Shown here piece after piece: positions 54,655-64,000 of a stretch of DNA of 64,000 nucleotides. Origin of the DNA: Phytophthora colocasiae (lineage: Eukaryota; Oomycota; Peronosporomycetes; Peronosporales; Peronosporaceae); the NCBI GenBank assembly GCA_018806915.1, contig JAGKQI010000081.1, positions 186,001 through 250,000 of the forward strand, given 5' to 3'. The notes beneath the pieces were generated by a model. It worked only from the letters and a program-made list of their open reading frames with translations. It had not been told where the DNA came from and searched no databases. Every line of letters starts with the position of its first letter. Position 1 is the first letter of the stretch. Both the position numbers and the translations under genes were made by a program.

Positions 54655-55100
54655 TGTAATGGGTTTAGTCTCACTGCCCACCAGTGGGTCGAATAGCTGG
54701 TGCTGCGCCGGGTGGAATATCCAAGGATCGGGTGCTAAAGAGCACACTTCAACTTCACACGCTCCTGTTGGCTCGGTTCACCGCGCCGGTTTGTTCGATG
54801 CTGCAGCACGAACGCACCTATTTATATTAAAAGCCTAATAGACTTCTACTTTCGTCTTTCGTTCCTTCGTTCCTTCGTTCCTCCGTTCCTTCGTAGACGT
54901 CAGTCCTCGTTGGTCCTCCTGCACTCACGACAGTACTAACTGCTCGTCCTCCAAGTCCCGCGACTTACGCTACCCGGCCGTACCAGGTGAGTCGTCTTCT
55001 CCGACCCTCGACTGGCTGCCACGTTCGTCACCGCTTGGAAACCCGATAGTCCTCCTCTCGCTTGTACACCAAGTTCCTCCTTAAACCGCCGCCCTTCGTT
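54655..55100 (-). repeat. Gypsy 3' LTR (verified portion)
   Basis: The part that can be compared with the right LTR. The LTR certainly extends past 55100 but not past the pol stop at 55481; its other end cannot be fixed because the partner is cut. It contains TATA-like AATATAAATA on the minus strand (about 54823-54832). Confidence 0.88.
54859..54895. repeat. TCCTTCGT microsatellite in LTR (4 units)
   Basis: Four 8-bp units, one with a substitution (TCCTCCGT). The partner LTR has five clean units at 63751-63793, the main difference between the two LTRs. Confidence 0.8.
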
Positions 55101-55480
55101 CCTCTCGTACAACCACTCGGTTGCTTTGACGCCACTTCGTGTCTACGAAGTGCGCCTTACTCGTCGTTTCTCGGGGTGCTCTCCAGCCGTCCGATTTGCA
55201 AGCAAGCTTCGGGCTCATCGTGCCTTCCGTCTGTCTCCTCATAGTGCACGTCCAGCATAGATCTCACTTCGCGTGACTCGTGCCGTCAACCAATACGGTC
55301 TCTCCTATTGGCACTTCCATCGCAGTCAGTGTCACTTCTGTAGGCGGCTTCAAGCACGATCGTGGGTCTAACCCAGATCCAGGTTGAAGTTCTCGCCGAT
55401 CCACTTCCAACAGTCGCTGAGCTGCCCGTTCACAACTTTGGCCCACTTCGGGGTCCAACCTGTTACAGGATCAATGTGTT
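55101..55480. other. Rest of gypsy LTR and pol 3' flank
   Basis: Non-coding DNA between the verified LTR part and the pol stop, containing the LTR end and polypurine tract, not locatable without the partner. No separate gene seen. Confidence 0.5.
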
Positions 55481-58400
55481 TCACAGGTCTTCCACGACCT
55501 TATCGCTGTCAAAGAGTTGGTCGTATTCTGCGATGGACATCCACCGTCCTCCTCGCTCAGGGTTTCCTTTGTCGCCCTCGGCGGCTGTACTTTCTCTGCA
55601 GTACTCGCTGGCTGGTCGTAACAGGTATTCAAGTACATATTGGCCGGCCTTATTTCTTCGTCGCCGCCTTCTGAGTTCCACCAAGAGTCCGTTCTCGGTA
55701 TCGCCCGTTCCTTCGTTTCCCACTGCTGTTGCAGGTCTCTTCTTGCCGCGTCCAGCAACGGCTGTATTAACAGGAGCCGCCGTTGTTCTCGTAGTCGTTC
55801 CTGTCGCCTCGTCATCTTCGTCTTCGGACCGTGCATCTTCGTACTCAATCTGCTCAGCTAGATCCCGGGCTGCTGCGTCCAACAGGACCGTTGGTTGCCG
55901 GTAGGTTACCAGGAACGACGTGTGAACTATAAATTGCTCGTGCTCATTCCCGTCGTCCTCCCGTTCCACCAGAAAGTTATCGTACCCTGCAGACTCCACT
56001 ATTCGCATCGGACCGATCCACTTATGAACAAACTTCGAGGCTGCGGGTCCACGCGGAGGTCGAAACATCCATACTCGATCTCCAGGCTCGAAATTCGTCC
56101 TCTTTCTGGCCTTCCTATCGTAATACCTTGCTTGCCGACGTTGTTCTCGTTCTCTAGCCTGCTCGGCACACTTATGCGCCTCCTTTAGACTACTCAATAG
56201 CTTCGCATGGTGTTTCACCAAGTCGCCAGCCTCTGTTACTCGCGTTGCGCGTAATAATTCGTTGGGTGCTCTTAATCTCCGTCCCATCATCAACTCGTTC
56301 GGGGATAACATCACCGTTGAATGTCGTCCAGAATTGTAAGAATACACCGCGTAATCCACCCAGGTGTCCCAGTCTCGTTGTTTCTCGTCACTCATGAACG
56401 TCGCTATGCAATCTTTCCAAGTACGGTGAAATCGCTCTACCAGGCCGATCATTTGGGGTCGATAGGGGACTGGATTGATCTGCTGCGCTTGTAACAAGAC
56501 CACCAATTCCTCAATCACTTTGCCAACAAGTTCTGGTGCTCCGTCCGTCAGGATTTCTCGAAAGGGTCCAAATCGTAACACCACTTGCCTCATTAGAAAC
56601 TCTGCGATGTTCTCAGCGGTATGATCCTTTACTGCTATGGCCACTGCGTATCTCGTCACGTATTCTACAGCCGCCACCACGTATCTCTTGCCTCCATCAG
56701 TGGCTGGTAACGGACCCGCTACGTCAAGGGCCCATCGGTCACCGACATCTCCCCCTCGTAAGCTGCGTAGTGGTGGTATCACTTCTCGAGGACGTGCTTT
56801 ACGACTGCCGCACTCCTGACACCCTAGCACCCATCGTCGTACTTCATTCTGCAGTCCTGGCCACCAATATTGTTGAGCTATCCGTGCGTATGTGTGCGTT
56901 GCTCTTAAATGTCCAGCCCAGACGCTGTCGTGACATTCCTTGAACACTGTAGCCCAAAGTGCGGGTGGAAGAACTACTCGTCGTCCGTTAGGTCGTTCCA
57001 CGACTACCAGTCCGAACACCCTGTTAATCGCCTTGCCCTGGTGTCTTCCAGCTTGCAACATCTTTTGTACCATCCGGCTCTTGTTCTGCTCCTCGATAAT
57101 TTCTTCGTCAGTCAATTGTAGCGTTGGTTCCCGCATTCTCCGCTGTCGTACACGTTCCACTTCACTGGGGTTCGTCACAGCAGGTTGGGGTTCAACTCGT
57201 TGCTCATCTTCTGCTCTCTCGTTAATCTCGAGTAACCTCGCGTCAGTCGTTGTTGTGTCCACGCGCGACACGTTACCAGTGTCCACAGAGTTGTCGTCAT
57301 CCTGCATTGACGTCGTTCTCACCGGGGTTACTGCAGTTAAGCTCGTTTGTCGTTCCACTGCATCTCCCGCTTCATTACCGCTCTTTCCGTCCGCCCAGGT
57401 GACCGTTTTACGCTGTTCCGCCTTCTTCGTGCGGCTGGTTGTCGTGCGTTTCTGCGTTTTAGTCCGTTCTGAAGTCATTGTATTCTTCGTTGGCTCAGGT
57501 GTCGTTCGCTGCTCGTCTGTCGACGTTGCTTCACCCGATGCTTGCTCCTCTAGTCTGCGTTTCGCGGCTCTCGTTAGTGGACGTTCTGTTACCACTGGGG
57601 TCGCGTGTTCCGACAACCTCGTCATCTTCCGTTTCTTGGCGCGTTTTGTTTTCTTGGTACTCGAGCCTCCTACTTGCACGTTCTCGTTTCTTTGGGTCAC
57701 CGCTTCTACCAGCTCGTCGACAACAGCTAGTACTTCTTCGTTGACCCCTTCGTTCGCTGTGCCACGCTCATTCCTTCCTTGGTCACCTCTGTTGGTAGTG
57801 CCACCATTCATCGTCACTTCACTCGTCTCGGTTGCTACCGGGCTGTTCTTCAAGACGCTTGCCGGTGTTTCATTTCTTTGCTTCGTTCTCCGCCGCCGCC
57901 CAATAGCTGCTCGTAACTTTGCCGCTACCGGTGCTCTAGACAAGGCGTCAGCCACCACGTTCGTATTCCCAGGTCTATACTGCACGTCAAAATCAAACTC
58001 CTGGAGAGTGAGGGCCCACCGATGTAGTTTTCCAGTCAGATTTGGACTCGTCATGAGCCACTTCAAGGCGGCATGATCCGTTATGATCTCGAATCGCCGT
58101 CCGTACAAATATGGTCTAAACAATTTGATTGCCCACACTACCGCGAAGCACTCCAGCTCGGTAATCCCGTACTTGCTCTCCGTGTCGCTGTTCACTTTAC
58201 TCGCGAAGGCTACCGGTTGCCATCCGTCACCTTTGTCCTGCATCAGACACGCTCCCAGTCCAACTTTACTTGCGTCGGTCACCACACGAAAAGGAAGCCT
58301 AAAGTCCGGATAGATCAACAATGGCTTTGCCGTCAAGATGCCCTTCACCTTCTCGAAAGCTTCTTTTTGCGCACTGCCCCATTCCCAGGCTACACCTTTC

Positions 58401-61012
58401 CTCAGCAACTTCGTTACAGGTGCCATGAGCGAACCAAAACCATTAACAAATCGTCGGTAGTAACCTGCCAGGTGAACAAACCTCTTGGCCTCTACAGCAT
58501 CGTTCGGGGTCGGGAACTCACGTACTGCGCTAACCAGTCGATCCAAAGGTCGTACACCGTCGCTACTAAGTTCATGTCCTAGATACTCCATTGTCTTCGT
58601 CGCAAACTTGCATTTCTTGAGTTTGAGGGTCAATCCTGCACGTTGCAAACGTTCGAGTACCGCTGCCAGCTCAACAATGTGTCGTTCAATCCCGCCACGC
58701 GTAAATATCACTATGTCGTCGAGGTAAACCAGGCATGTGGTCCAAGTGAGTCCCCTCAACACTCCGTTCATCAACCTCTGAAATGTAGAAGGAGCGTTAG
58801 TGAGACCAAAGGGCATTCGCACAAATCTATATAAGCCCTTTTTCGTCGTGAACGCCGTTTTGTCGCGATCTTTCGGCGCTACAAGGATCTGCCAATAACC
58901 AGCACGCAAATCCAACGTCGTAAACAACAAAGCACCTCCCAAGGCTTCCAACGTTTCATCTATTCGAGGTAGAGGATAAACGTCCTTCTTCGTAACCTTG
59001 TTGAGCGCCCTATAATCCACACAAAAGCGCACCTCGCCATCTTTCTTGCGCACCAGAACAACAGGGAATCCCCATCCACCGTTGCCTTCTTCGATGACAC
59101 CCGACTTCAACATCATCTCGACGTTACTCTCAATTATACTGTCGTCCGTCTGAGCTTGACGCCGTCGTTTCAGCATTATCGGCGAGGCTTCACCGGTATC
59201 GATATGGTGAGTCACGTTCAACGTCGTCGATGGAGGACATTCGCCAATACTCGCCGTCAGCGAACGATACACTCTCAAAAGTTTCATCACGAGTTCACGG
59301 GTCTCCGGGTCGTTACTTCCAATGTCCACTTCCGACTCATCCGGTAGAGGTGTCTTGCTGTCGCCCAACTTATCCACCCAATCCTTTACTCGTTCGGTAT
59401 CCAGTTCACCGCTCATTGTCAAGATTTCCATGTCGTCGTCCAAGGGTATCCATGTTCCGAGCTCCTTCTTGTTCGGGATCTTCGCAGACTTAACATTGGT
59501 GTTGATAGCAGGCACCCATGCTCGTCCGTTCCGTGCCGTCGTCACTGTCGCCGCCAATAACACGGATCCGGTCTTCCTGGTGGGTATGAACAGACCCCGC
59601 TCTCCATCATTTGCCGTCACTGAAACTTGCACTGGTGTCACGGTATTGCCACTCAGCTCTGTCGTCAACACCATCCGTACCGCGGCAACTTTGGCGCCAC
59701 CATCAACATCGTATGTCCTAAAAGGAATTACCACTGTTCGCCCAGTGTCCGCATAGCGAATCTCTTGCTTCTCAAAGTCCATTGTGGCACCCTTCGTTCG
59801 CATGAAGTCGACTCCCAGTAACAATTCATCATCACATCCAGCTACCACGCACGCATCGATCGTCAACTTTTCTCCGAACACCGTCGTGAGAGTAAAACGC
59901 CATACTCCTACCACGTCGAGTGAAGCCTCGATGCCTTCTACAAAGTCTACCGGAGCTTTCACCGCCACTCTGTCGCCATGAGCCATCCAGTCCGTCCCAG
60001 CTATCGTATAACGCGCGCCGCTATCCAGTTTCACACGTCTCTTTTCACCGTCAACATCCATGAAAGCAGTCGGCAAGCCGTCATCTGCTCCAACATATTC
60101 CACGGTAACTTCGTCATTCTCTGCTGTCGAGGTGGTTGCCGGTCGCTGCTTCTTCACCAAACTCACACGTCCTATTCCAGACGTCCGCGGTATTCGTACG
60201 CCGTCCGTCTCGTTCAAGCGTCGTTGTTGCTTGCGTCTCTGTAGTGCGTCCCAGGCATCGTCGGCTTCACCACGCCGTTTCAACCGTAAAGCAGCAGCCT
60301 TGACTTCTCGTTCAGCAGCAGTCACTCGTACGTTTTGTCGTTTCCGAGCCAAGCACGCCTTGGCTTTCAGCCGTTTTGCCACTTTCTTTGCTCTACGCCT
60401 GGCACATCGTTGGTTCGTGATTTCGTCATTGTTGCCGTCCTCGTTCTTCGGTGCCGTGTCGTTGCTTCCGGTGTGAATCTCTGGTTCCTCACCGTGTACT
60501 GCGGTTGTCGTAACTTCCTTCGGTGCACTGGTGCTCTTCACTTCAAACAGCGTATTCGGAACCCCTTTGTCATGCGTTGTCGACGTCACTGTCCGAACTA
60601 CGTCATCTGACACGAGTCCTCCACCTTCTTCTACTACTTCGACGTTAAGAACGTCGTCACCTCGCTCTTCCTCGTTTGGAGCTTCTCCCTCGCCCCCTCC
60701 AGCTTCGTACTTACATCCACCGTAGCGACGCTGGATAACTCGTAATTCTCGCTCTTCATCTTCTCTTCGCGCTCGTGCAAAACGCACTGAAGCCACCGTT
60801 GGTCGAACAGTTGCTACACACCTTGCCGCACGCTCAATGTCTTCCTCCGCCGCGTCTTTCAGCAGCACTTGCACCACTTGGCGCAGTCCATCGCCTGCCT
60901 CGTCGCCTGCGTTCTCGCCATCGTGATTCTCCTCGTCACTCACACCATTGTCGTCTCTCTTCGTCTTCTCAACTCGGCTTAATCCGGCTGTAGCACTCAC
61001 GGTTATCGGCAC
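55481..61012 (-). CDS. Gypsy pol: protease, RT, RNase H, integrase (intact)
   Basis: 1843 codons without a break. Approximate residues: basic/acidic N-terminal region (1-290); aspartic protease VKLDSGARYTIAG (near 329); RT with VRFCVDYRALNKV (667) and active site LVYLDDIVIF (765); RNase H VVTDASKVGLGACL (915) and HAALKWLMTSPNLTGK; tether NTNVVADALSRAP, then a long Lys/Arg/Thr-rich insert (about 1100-1280); integrase zinc domain HDSVWAGHLRATHTYAR..CQECGSRK (1360-1400), core Asp in ALDVAGPLP (1430), Asp in ILTDGAPEL (1489), Glu in GLVERFHRTW (1525); C-terminal GDRVWMFRPPRG. The frame is -1 relative to gag and opens after a TAA near 61118, overlapping gag by about 40 bases; the first start-like codon is GTG at 61012, so expression by frameshifting is likely. 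Confidence 0.95.
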   Translation of the reverse strand: MPITVSATAGLSRVEKTKRDDNGVSDEENHDGENAGDEAGDGLRQVVQVLLKDAAEEDIERAARCVATVRPTVASVRFARARREDEERELRVIQRRYGGCKYEAGGGEGEAPNEEERGDDVLNVEVVEEGGGLVSDDVVRTVTSTTHDKGVPNTLFEVKSTSAPKEVTTTAVHGEEPEIHTGSNDTAPKNEDGNNDEITNQRCARRRAKKVAKRLKAKACLARKRQNVRVTAAEREVKAAALRLKRRGEADDAWDALQRRKQQRRLNETDGVRIPRTSGIGRVSLVKKQRPATTSTAENDEVTVEYVGADDGLPTAFMDVDGEKRRVKLDSGARYTIAGTDWMAHGDRVAVKAPVDFVEGIEASLDVVGVWRFTLTTVFGEKLTIDACVVAGCDDELLLGVDFMRTKGATMDFEKQEIRYADTGRTVVIPFRTYDVDGGAKVAAVRMVLTTELSGNTVTPVQVSVTANDGERGLFIPTRKTGSVLLAATVTTARNGRAWVPAINTNVKSAKIPNKKELGTWIPLDDDMEILTMSGELDTERVKDWVDKLGDSKTPLPDESEVDIGSNDPETRELVMKLLRVYRSLTASIGECPPSTTLNVTHHIDTGEASPIMLKRRRQAQTDDSIIESNVEMMLKSGVIEEGNGGWGFPVVLVRKKDGEVRFCVDYRALNKVTKKDVYPLPRIDETLEALGGALLFTTLDLRAGYWQILVAPKDRDKTAFTTKKGLYRFVRMPFGLTNAPSTFQRLMNGVLRGLTWTTCLVYLDDIVIFTRGGIERHIVELAAVLERLQRAGLTLKLKKCKFATKTMEYLGHELSSDGVRPLDRLVSAVREFPTPNDAVEAKRFVHLAGYYRRFVNGFGSLMAPVTKLLRKGVAWEWGSAQKEAFEKVKGILTAKPLLIYPDFRLPFRVVTDASKVGLGACLMQDKGDGWQPVAFASKVNSDTESKYGITELECFAVVWAIKLFRPYLYGRRFEIITDHAALKWLMTSPNLTGKLHRWALTLQEFDFDVQYRPGNTNVVADALSRAPVAAKLRAAIGRRRRTKQRNETPASVLKNSPVATETSEVTMNGGTTNRGDQGRNERGTANEGVNEEVLAVVDELVEAVTQRNENVQVGGSSTKKTKRAKKRKMTRLSEHATPVVTERPLTRAAKRRLEEQASGEATSTDEQRTTPEPTKNTMTSERTKTQKRTTTSRTKKAEQRKTVTWADGKSGNEAGDAVERQTSLTAVTPVRTTSMQDDDNSVDTGNVSRVDTTTTDARLLEINERAEDEQRVEPQPAVTNPSEVERVRQRRMREPTLQLTDEEIIEEQNKSRMVQKMLQAGRHQGKAINRVFGLVVVERPNGRRVVLPPALWATVFKECHDSVWAGHLRATHTYARIAQQYWWPGLQNEVRRWVLGCQECGSRKARPREVIPPLRSLRGGDVGDRWALDVAGPLPATDGGKRYVVAAVEYVTRYAVAIAVKDHTAENIAEFLMRQVVLRFGPFREILTDGAPELVGKVIEELVVLLQAQQINPVPYRPQMIGLVERFHRTWKDCIATFMSDEKQRDWDTWVDYAVYSYNSGRHSTVMLSPNELMMGRRLRAPNELLRATRVTEAGDLVKHHAKLLSSLKEAHKCAEQAREREQRRQARYYDRKARKRTNFEPGDRVWMFRPPRGPAASKFVHKWIGPMRIVESAGYDNFLVEREDDGNEHEQFIVHTSFLVTYRQPTVLLDAAARDLAEQIEYEDARSEDEDDEATGTTTRTTAAPVNTAVAGRGKKRPATAVGNEGTGDTENGLLVELRRRRRRNKAGQYVLEYLLRPASEYCRESTAAEGDKGNPERGGRWMSIAEYDQLFDSDKVVEDL

Positions 61013-61080
61013 ATCAGGGCCCCCAGCCGCTTCGACTACTCGTCGGGGATACTGGACACTTCGTGGACACCATACTCCCC

Positions 61081-62265
61081 CTATGGCGTCCGACCCCCGT
61101 TTTCCGGACTCTTGCGCTCTTCCTTACGTTTGGCCAGGTATTGATCGTTCTTGGACTTGGCAGCGGTATCCGTACAGTCCCGGGCAAAGTGACCAAACTT
61201 GTTGCACGCGAAGCACTTAGGTCCATTAGTACAGTACTGCGCCCAGTGTCCATCCTGGCCGCAGATAAAGCATCGGTTGCTGTCCGTATTACTCTTCGCA
61301 CTGCTCTGGCGTCCTCGACTCTGTTCAGCCAGCACCTGTCGAACTGCCGCCTTCAGTTTCTTCTGGGGTTTCACGTCACGTTCGTCTTCGCTGGATTCGG
61401 CCGTACGCTTGGGCTTTACCTTCTTGCGTGGCTTGGGTTCCTCTTCGTCATCCTCATCGGTGGAATCCTCCTGCCTGCGAGCTTTCTTCTTCTTGGTGGT
61501 TCGTTTGGATTCTGCCTTCTTCGATTTCGTCCTCTTCTGACTGGGTTCCGCCCAGTACCTGGAATTCCAAGTGCGTCCAGCTGGAAGCTCATAATTTCCC
61601 GTGATAATGTTCCAGGCTCCCTTTGGGTTGGTATAGAGGACCAGGCCATCCGGGTCCACTGCTGCGTAGTTCTTGATTCCTTCCGTCACTCCCGTGACTG
61701 GGACATACACGCTCCCAACACCCGGAAACGTCACTGTACGAGCCGTTACTTCATCTGTCGAATTCGTCCCTGCCGCTGTTGTCGTTCCCAACGCTTTCTC
61801 GGCTGTCGGCGCCATCGGTGCCAAGCTTTCCATAGGATCATCTATCTCTGTCGCCTTGATCACTGCTTCCTCCAAGTTCTCGGGTTCCTGCTGTTTGACC
61901 AACTGCCGTGTGGTTTTGTCCATTCCACGGTAGAACTGCGCCATCAGCACGCGTTCACTGACTCGACTTCTTCCAGCTGCCTTTCGGAGTGCCGCTGCGT
62001 AATCCGCATGGGACTCTTTCACACCACGTGATCGTGTATTCACTCGGTACTCGGCTAACGAGATGTCCTCCTTGGGTCCATACCGTCGCAGTAGGGCTTG
62101 CTTCAAGTGCGTCCAGGTCCGTTCGGGATCACTCAGTCTTCGGTTAAAATCAACCCACCAGCTCGCAGCTTCCGCCATCAGCTTGTTCCCCAATATGAAG
62201 TAGAGAGCATGGTCACTCCATTTCTCCACGTCCCGACTCACGAGCTCCTTGAAGTGCCAAGTCAA
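61081..62265 (-). CDS. Gypsy gag C-part: capsid and zinc knuckles
   Basis: 394 codons. Capsid-like region with YFILGNKLMAEAASWWVDF, RTWTHLKQALLRRYGPKEDI, SRVSERVLMAQFYRGM and EEAVIKATEIDD; then YELPAGRTWNSRYWAEPSQK, a Lys-rich linker, and two CCHC knuckles CFICGQDGHWAQYC and CFACNKFGHFARDC (about 61180-61275). No ATG start fits its upstream edge: the same frame is closed by TGA near 62276, so this is the downstream part of gag after a frame break. It ends TAG at 61081, followed by pol in -1. Confidence 0.88.
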   Translation of the reverse strand: MTWHFKELVSRDVEKWSDHALYFILGNKLMAEAASWWVDFNRRLSDPERTWTHLKQALLRRYGPKEDISLAEYRVNTRSRGVKESHADYAAALRKAAGRSRVSERVLMAQFYRGMDKTTRQLVKQQEPENLEEAVIKATEIDDPMESLAPMAPTAEKALGTTTAAGTNSTDEVTARTVTFPGVGSVYVPVTGVTEGIKNYAAVDPDGLVLYTNPKGAWNIITGNYELPAGRTWNSRYWAEPSQKRTKSKKAESKRTTKKKKARRQEDSTDEDDEEEPKPRKKVKPKRTAESSEDERDVKPQKKLKAAVRQVLAEQSRGRQSSAKSNTDSNRCFICGQDGHWAQYCTNGPKCFACNKFGHFARDCTDTAAKSKNDQYLAKRKEERKSPENGGRTP

Positions 62266-63547
62266 TTCGGTCAGTCAAGTCGAGACCGAAGCTCCACTCG
62301 TCGGCGTAAACGTCGGCAGCTCCAGGTCTTTCACGTTGCCTCGGCGTGTATGTTCACGACGTCGATCCCGTTGTTTATCTCGTCGTCCCGGGGAATATCG
62401 CTGTTCTTGATACTGTCGTCGTCTCCGTCGTTCTCGTTGCTCTCGTCGTGGGCGTCGCTGTCGTACTGGTTCTCGTCGGTCCGAGTCACTGCTTGAGCTC
62501 TCCGAGCTACTGCTTCGTCCGTGCGGTAATCCGTGTCCTCGGGGTCCTCGGCCGTCAGAATCATCACTACTACTGGAGGAGGACGGTGGATCATCCCCTC
62601 CTGGTCGTTCACGACGCCGGTGTCCGACACGTTGTCTCTGTGGTGTTCCTGGTCGACCTTGAGACCTTCCTCTTCTTTCTCGTTCTGGAGACCGTCGCCG
62701 ACCTACACTGGGTTCTCGTTCGTCGTTTTCTCTTCGAAGACCTTTGTTGGTACCGACCTCGCGGCCCTCTTACTTCACGACTATTGTCCCGCTCAGCTCG
62801 TAGCTGTTCACGTGGTACATCTTCATTACGACGCAGTCTCAACTGTCGGACTTCTTCTCGAAGTTCTTGAAGTTCCGCAGCCATAGCATCCGTAGCCGCA
62901 GGTACCCGTGGTTCTGGTGCATCTCCATCAAGGTTTTGGTCCCCAAGTGGCTCTGGTTCTACAACTCGTCCAAGTACTCCTTCGTTCACTTCATCGGCTC
63001 GTTCCACGTCATGTTGCTCGTCACGCGGTTGTTTCAAGTGCTGTTCTCTGGCAGCAGAGCGTCGTAGCTGTCGCTCGTTGCCTGGTGCTTCTTCCAGAGG
63101 TACGACCCGAACTCGATTGCTTTCACCGGGCTTTTCTGATTGGCCAAGGACAGCGTCGACTAGGTCCTTGCCGCTCTGGAATTCCTGCTCTTCCCCGTTG
63201 GCTGCTCTTGTGAGGAATCGCTCAGCGTTCTCCCATTCTCTGCGTGCTTGACTCCTCGTCAATACCCTGGGTACGCTGGCTTCTCTCGCTGACGGAGCTC
63301 GCTTATCTTCATACTCGTCAGGGCTGATCGTGGCTTCGTCGCTGCTACTTCGCGCCACCCCTGCTACCTCATCATTCATTGTTCGACGACTCTGAGAGCT
63401 TCCTCGCCTCGTACTTCTCGATCGTGTCGAAGCCTGCTTCCTCGTAGATCTCTTTCGAGCCGTTTCTCTCGTTTCGTTCATCATTACCCGCGTTGAATTC
63501 CGTCGGCGCCGTGGTTGCAGTGAGACAAGCCCCTGTATGACCACCAT
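62266..63547 (-). CDS. Gypsy gag N-part, frameshifted
   Basis: From ATG 63547 (MVVIQGLVSLQPRRRR) the frame is open to 62609: Arg/Ser-rich start, charged helices including ELQELREEVRQLRLRR (a likely coiled coil near 62850). A second frame (62331-62630) carries an acidic stretch with EDPEDTDYRTDEAVARRAQ, then the capsid start VKDLELPTFTPTSGASVST (about 62275-62335) meets the frame of the C-part. So one or two indels near 62620 and 62276-62330 separate it from 61081-62265. The ATG uses the last base of the LTR. Confidence 0.75.
63532..63546 (-). other. Gypsy primer-binding site
   Basis: Directly after the LTR on the minus strand: TGGTGGTCATACAGG. The old gypsy has TGGTAGTCATACAGG at 12664-12678. 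It begins with the TGG expected from a tRNA CCA end; the tRNA species is not identified. The gag ATG spans the LTR/primer-site border. Confidence 0.65.
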
Positions 63548-64000
63548 GTAATGGGTTTAGTCTCACTGCCCACCAGTGGGTCGAATAGCTGGTGCTGCGC
63601 CGGGTGGAATATCCAAGGATCGGGTGCTAAAGAGCACACTTCAACTTCACACGCTCCTGTTGGCTCGGTTCACCGCGCCGGTTTGTTCGATGCTGCAGCA
63701 CGAACGCACCTATTTATATTAAAAGCCTAATAGACTTCTACTTTCGTCTTTCGTTCCTTCGTTCCTTCGTTCCTTCGTTCCTTCGTTCCTTCGTAGACGT
63801 CGGTCCTCGTTGGTCCTCCTGCACTCACGACAGTACTAACTGCTCGTCCTCCAAGTCCCGCGACTTACGCTACCCGGCCGTACCAGGTGAGTCGTCTTCT
63901 CCGACCCTCGACTGGCTGCCACGTTCGTCACCGCTTGGAAACCCGATAGTCCTCCTCTCGCTTGTACACCAAGTTCCTCCTTAAACCGCCGCCCTTCGTT
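63547..64000 (-). repeat. Gypsy 5' LTR (partial, continues beyond window)
   Basis: Starts TGTAATGGGTTTAG. On the minus strand it ends ..CCCATTACA. A likely promoter TATA box AATATAAATA (minus) lies at 63711-63720, and an 8-bp TCCTTCGT repeat at 63751-63793. Confidence 0.88.

Larger units (their letters stand above)
54655..64000 (-). mobile_element. Young Ty3/gypsy retrotransposon, minus strand, one LTR cut by window end
   Basis: Left (3') LTR starts at 54655 with TGTAATGGG; right (5') LTR starts at 63547 with the same bases and runs off the window. The 446 shared bp (54655-55100 versus 63547-64000) differ by only a couple of substitutions and one 8-bp repeat unit. The order gag, protease, RT, RNase H, integrase identifies gypsy. 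Pol is intact, gag is frameshifted. It inserted into the duplicated NTPase paralogue. Confidence 0.93.

Noticed and set aside
56940..58076. 378-codon plus-strand open frame in the gypsy pol region
   Set aside because: It lies entirely antisense to the intact pol integrase/tether region; Ser/Thr/Val-rich composition is what the complement of Lys/Arg/Thr-rich codons gives.
61063..62031. 322-codon plus-strand open frame
   Set aside because: Antisense shadow of gag (zinc knuckle and capsid region), with no recognisable domain.

Overview
The window looks like an oomycete nuclear genome, most likely Phytophthora or a close relative. The evidence is short introns of about 60-90 bp with GT..AG ends and CTAAC/TACTCAC-type branch sites, closely packed conserved eukaryotic genes at one end, ankyrin and P-loop NTPase/nuclease families of the oomycete type, and dense nested copia, gypsy, LINE, hAT, Mutator-like and Merlin elements. 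No rRNA, tRNA or CRISPR array was seen.

Layout. (1) 1-10.5 kb is a gene-dense block: a DNAJC11-like protein (5' cut), a MORN-repeat protein, a TAPT1-family membrane protein, a DHHC palmitoyltransferase and a CCCH + Pumilio RNA-binding protein. (2) 11.0-12.5 kb is a decayed ankyrin gene split by a Merlin element with perfect 49-bp terminal inverted repeats and an 8-bp target duplication. (3) 12.6-29.6 kb is an old Ty3/gypsy element, apparently with its middle inverted. A young copia element (identical 279-bp LTRs, target duplication GTCAT) sits inside its reverse transcriptase, and Mutator-like material interrupts its integrase. (4) 29.6-31.7 kb holds a decayed Mutator-like transposase. (5) 32.2-34.2 kb is an intact ankyrin-repeat gene, the paralogue of the broken copy at 11 kb.

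(6) 34.4-40.1 kb, minus strand, carries two tandem paralogues with a P-loop NTPase joined to a PD-(D/E)XK-like nuclease. One is intact once a 71-bp intron is recognised. The other is frameshifted and has lost the nuclease motif. (7) 41.7-54.65 kb is an inverted duplicate of most of that locus, broken by a 9.1-kb LINE. A hAT derivative lies at its upstream edge and a gypsy element truncates its far end. (8) 54.65 kb to the window end is that gypsy element on the minus strand, with an uninterrupted 1843-residue pol, a damaged gag and near-identical LTRs.

The transposons give a relative order. The old gypsy predates the copia inside it, and the NTPase locus was duplicated before the LINE and the young gypsy hit one arm only. 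The most interesting items are the NTPase-nuclease pair and its large palindrome, the copia and gypsy gag start codons that overlap primer-binding sites (in copia the AUG is the complement of the Met anticodon), and the OTU-like protease domain in the LINE ORF1. Several conserved genes carry one-base frameshifts; either assembly indels or real decay could explain them.
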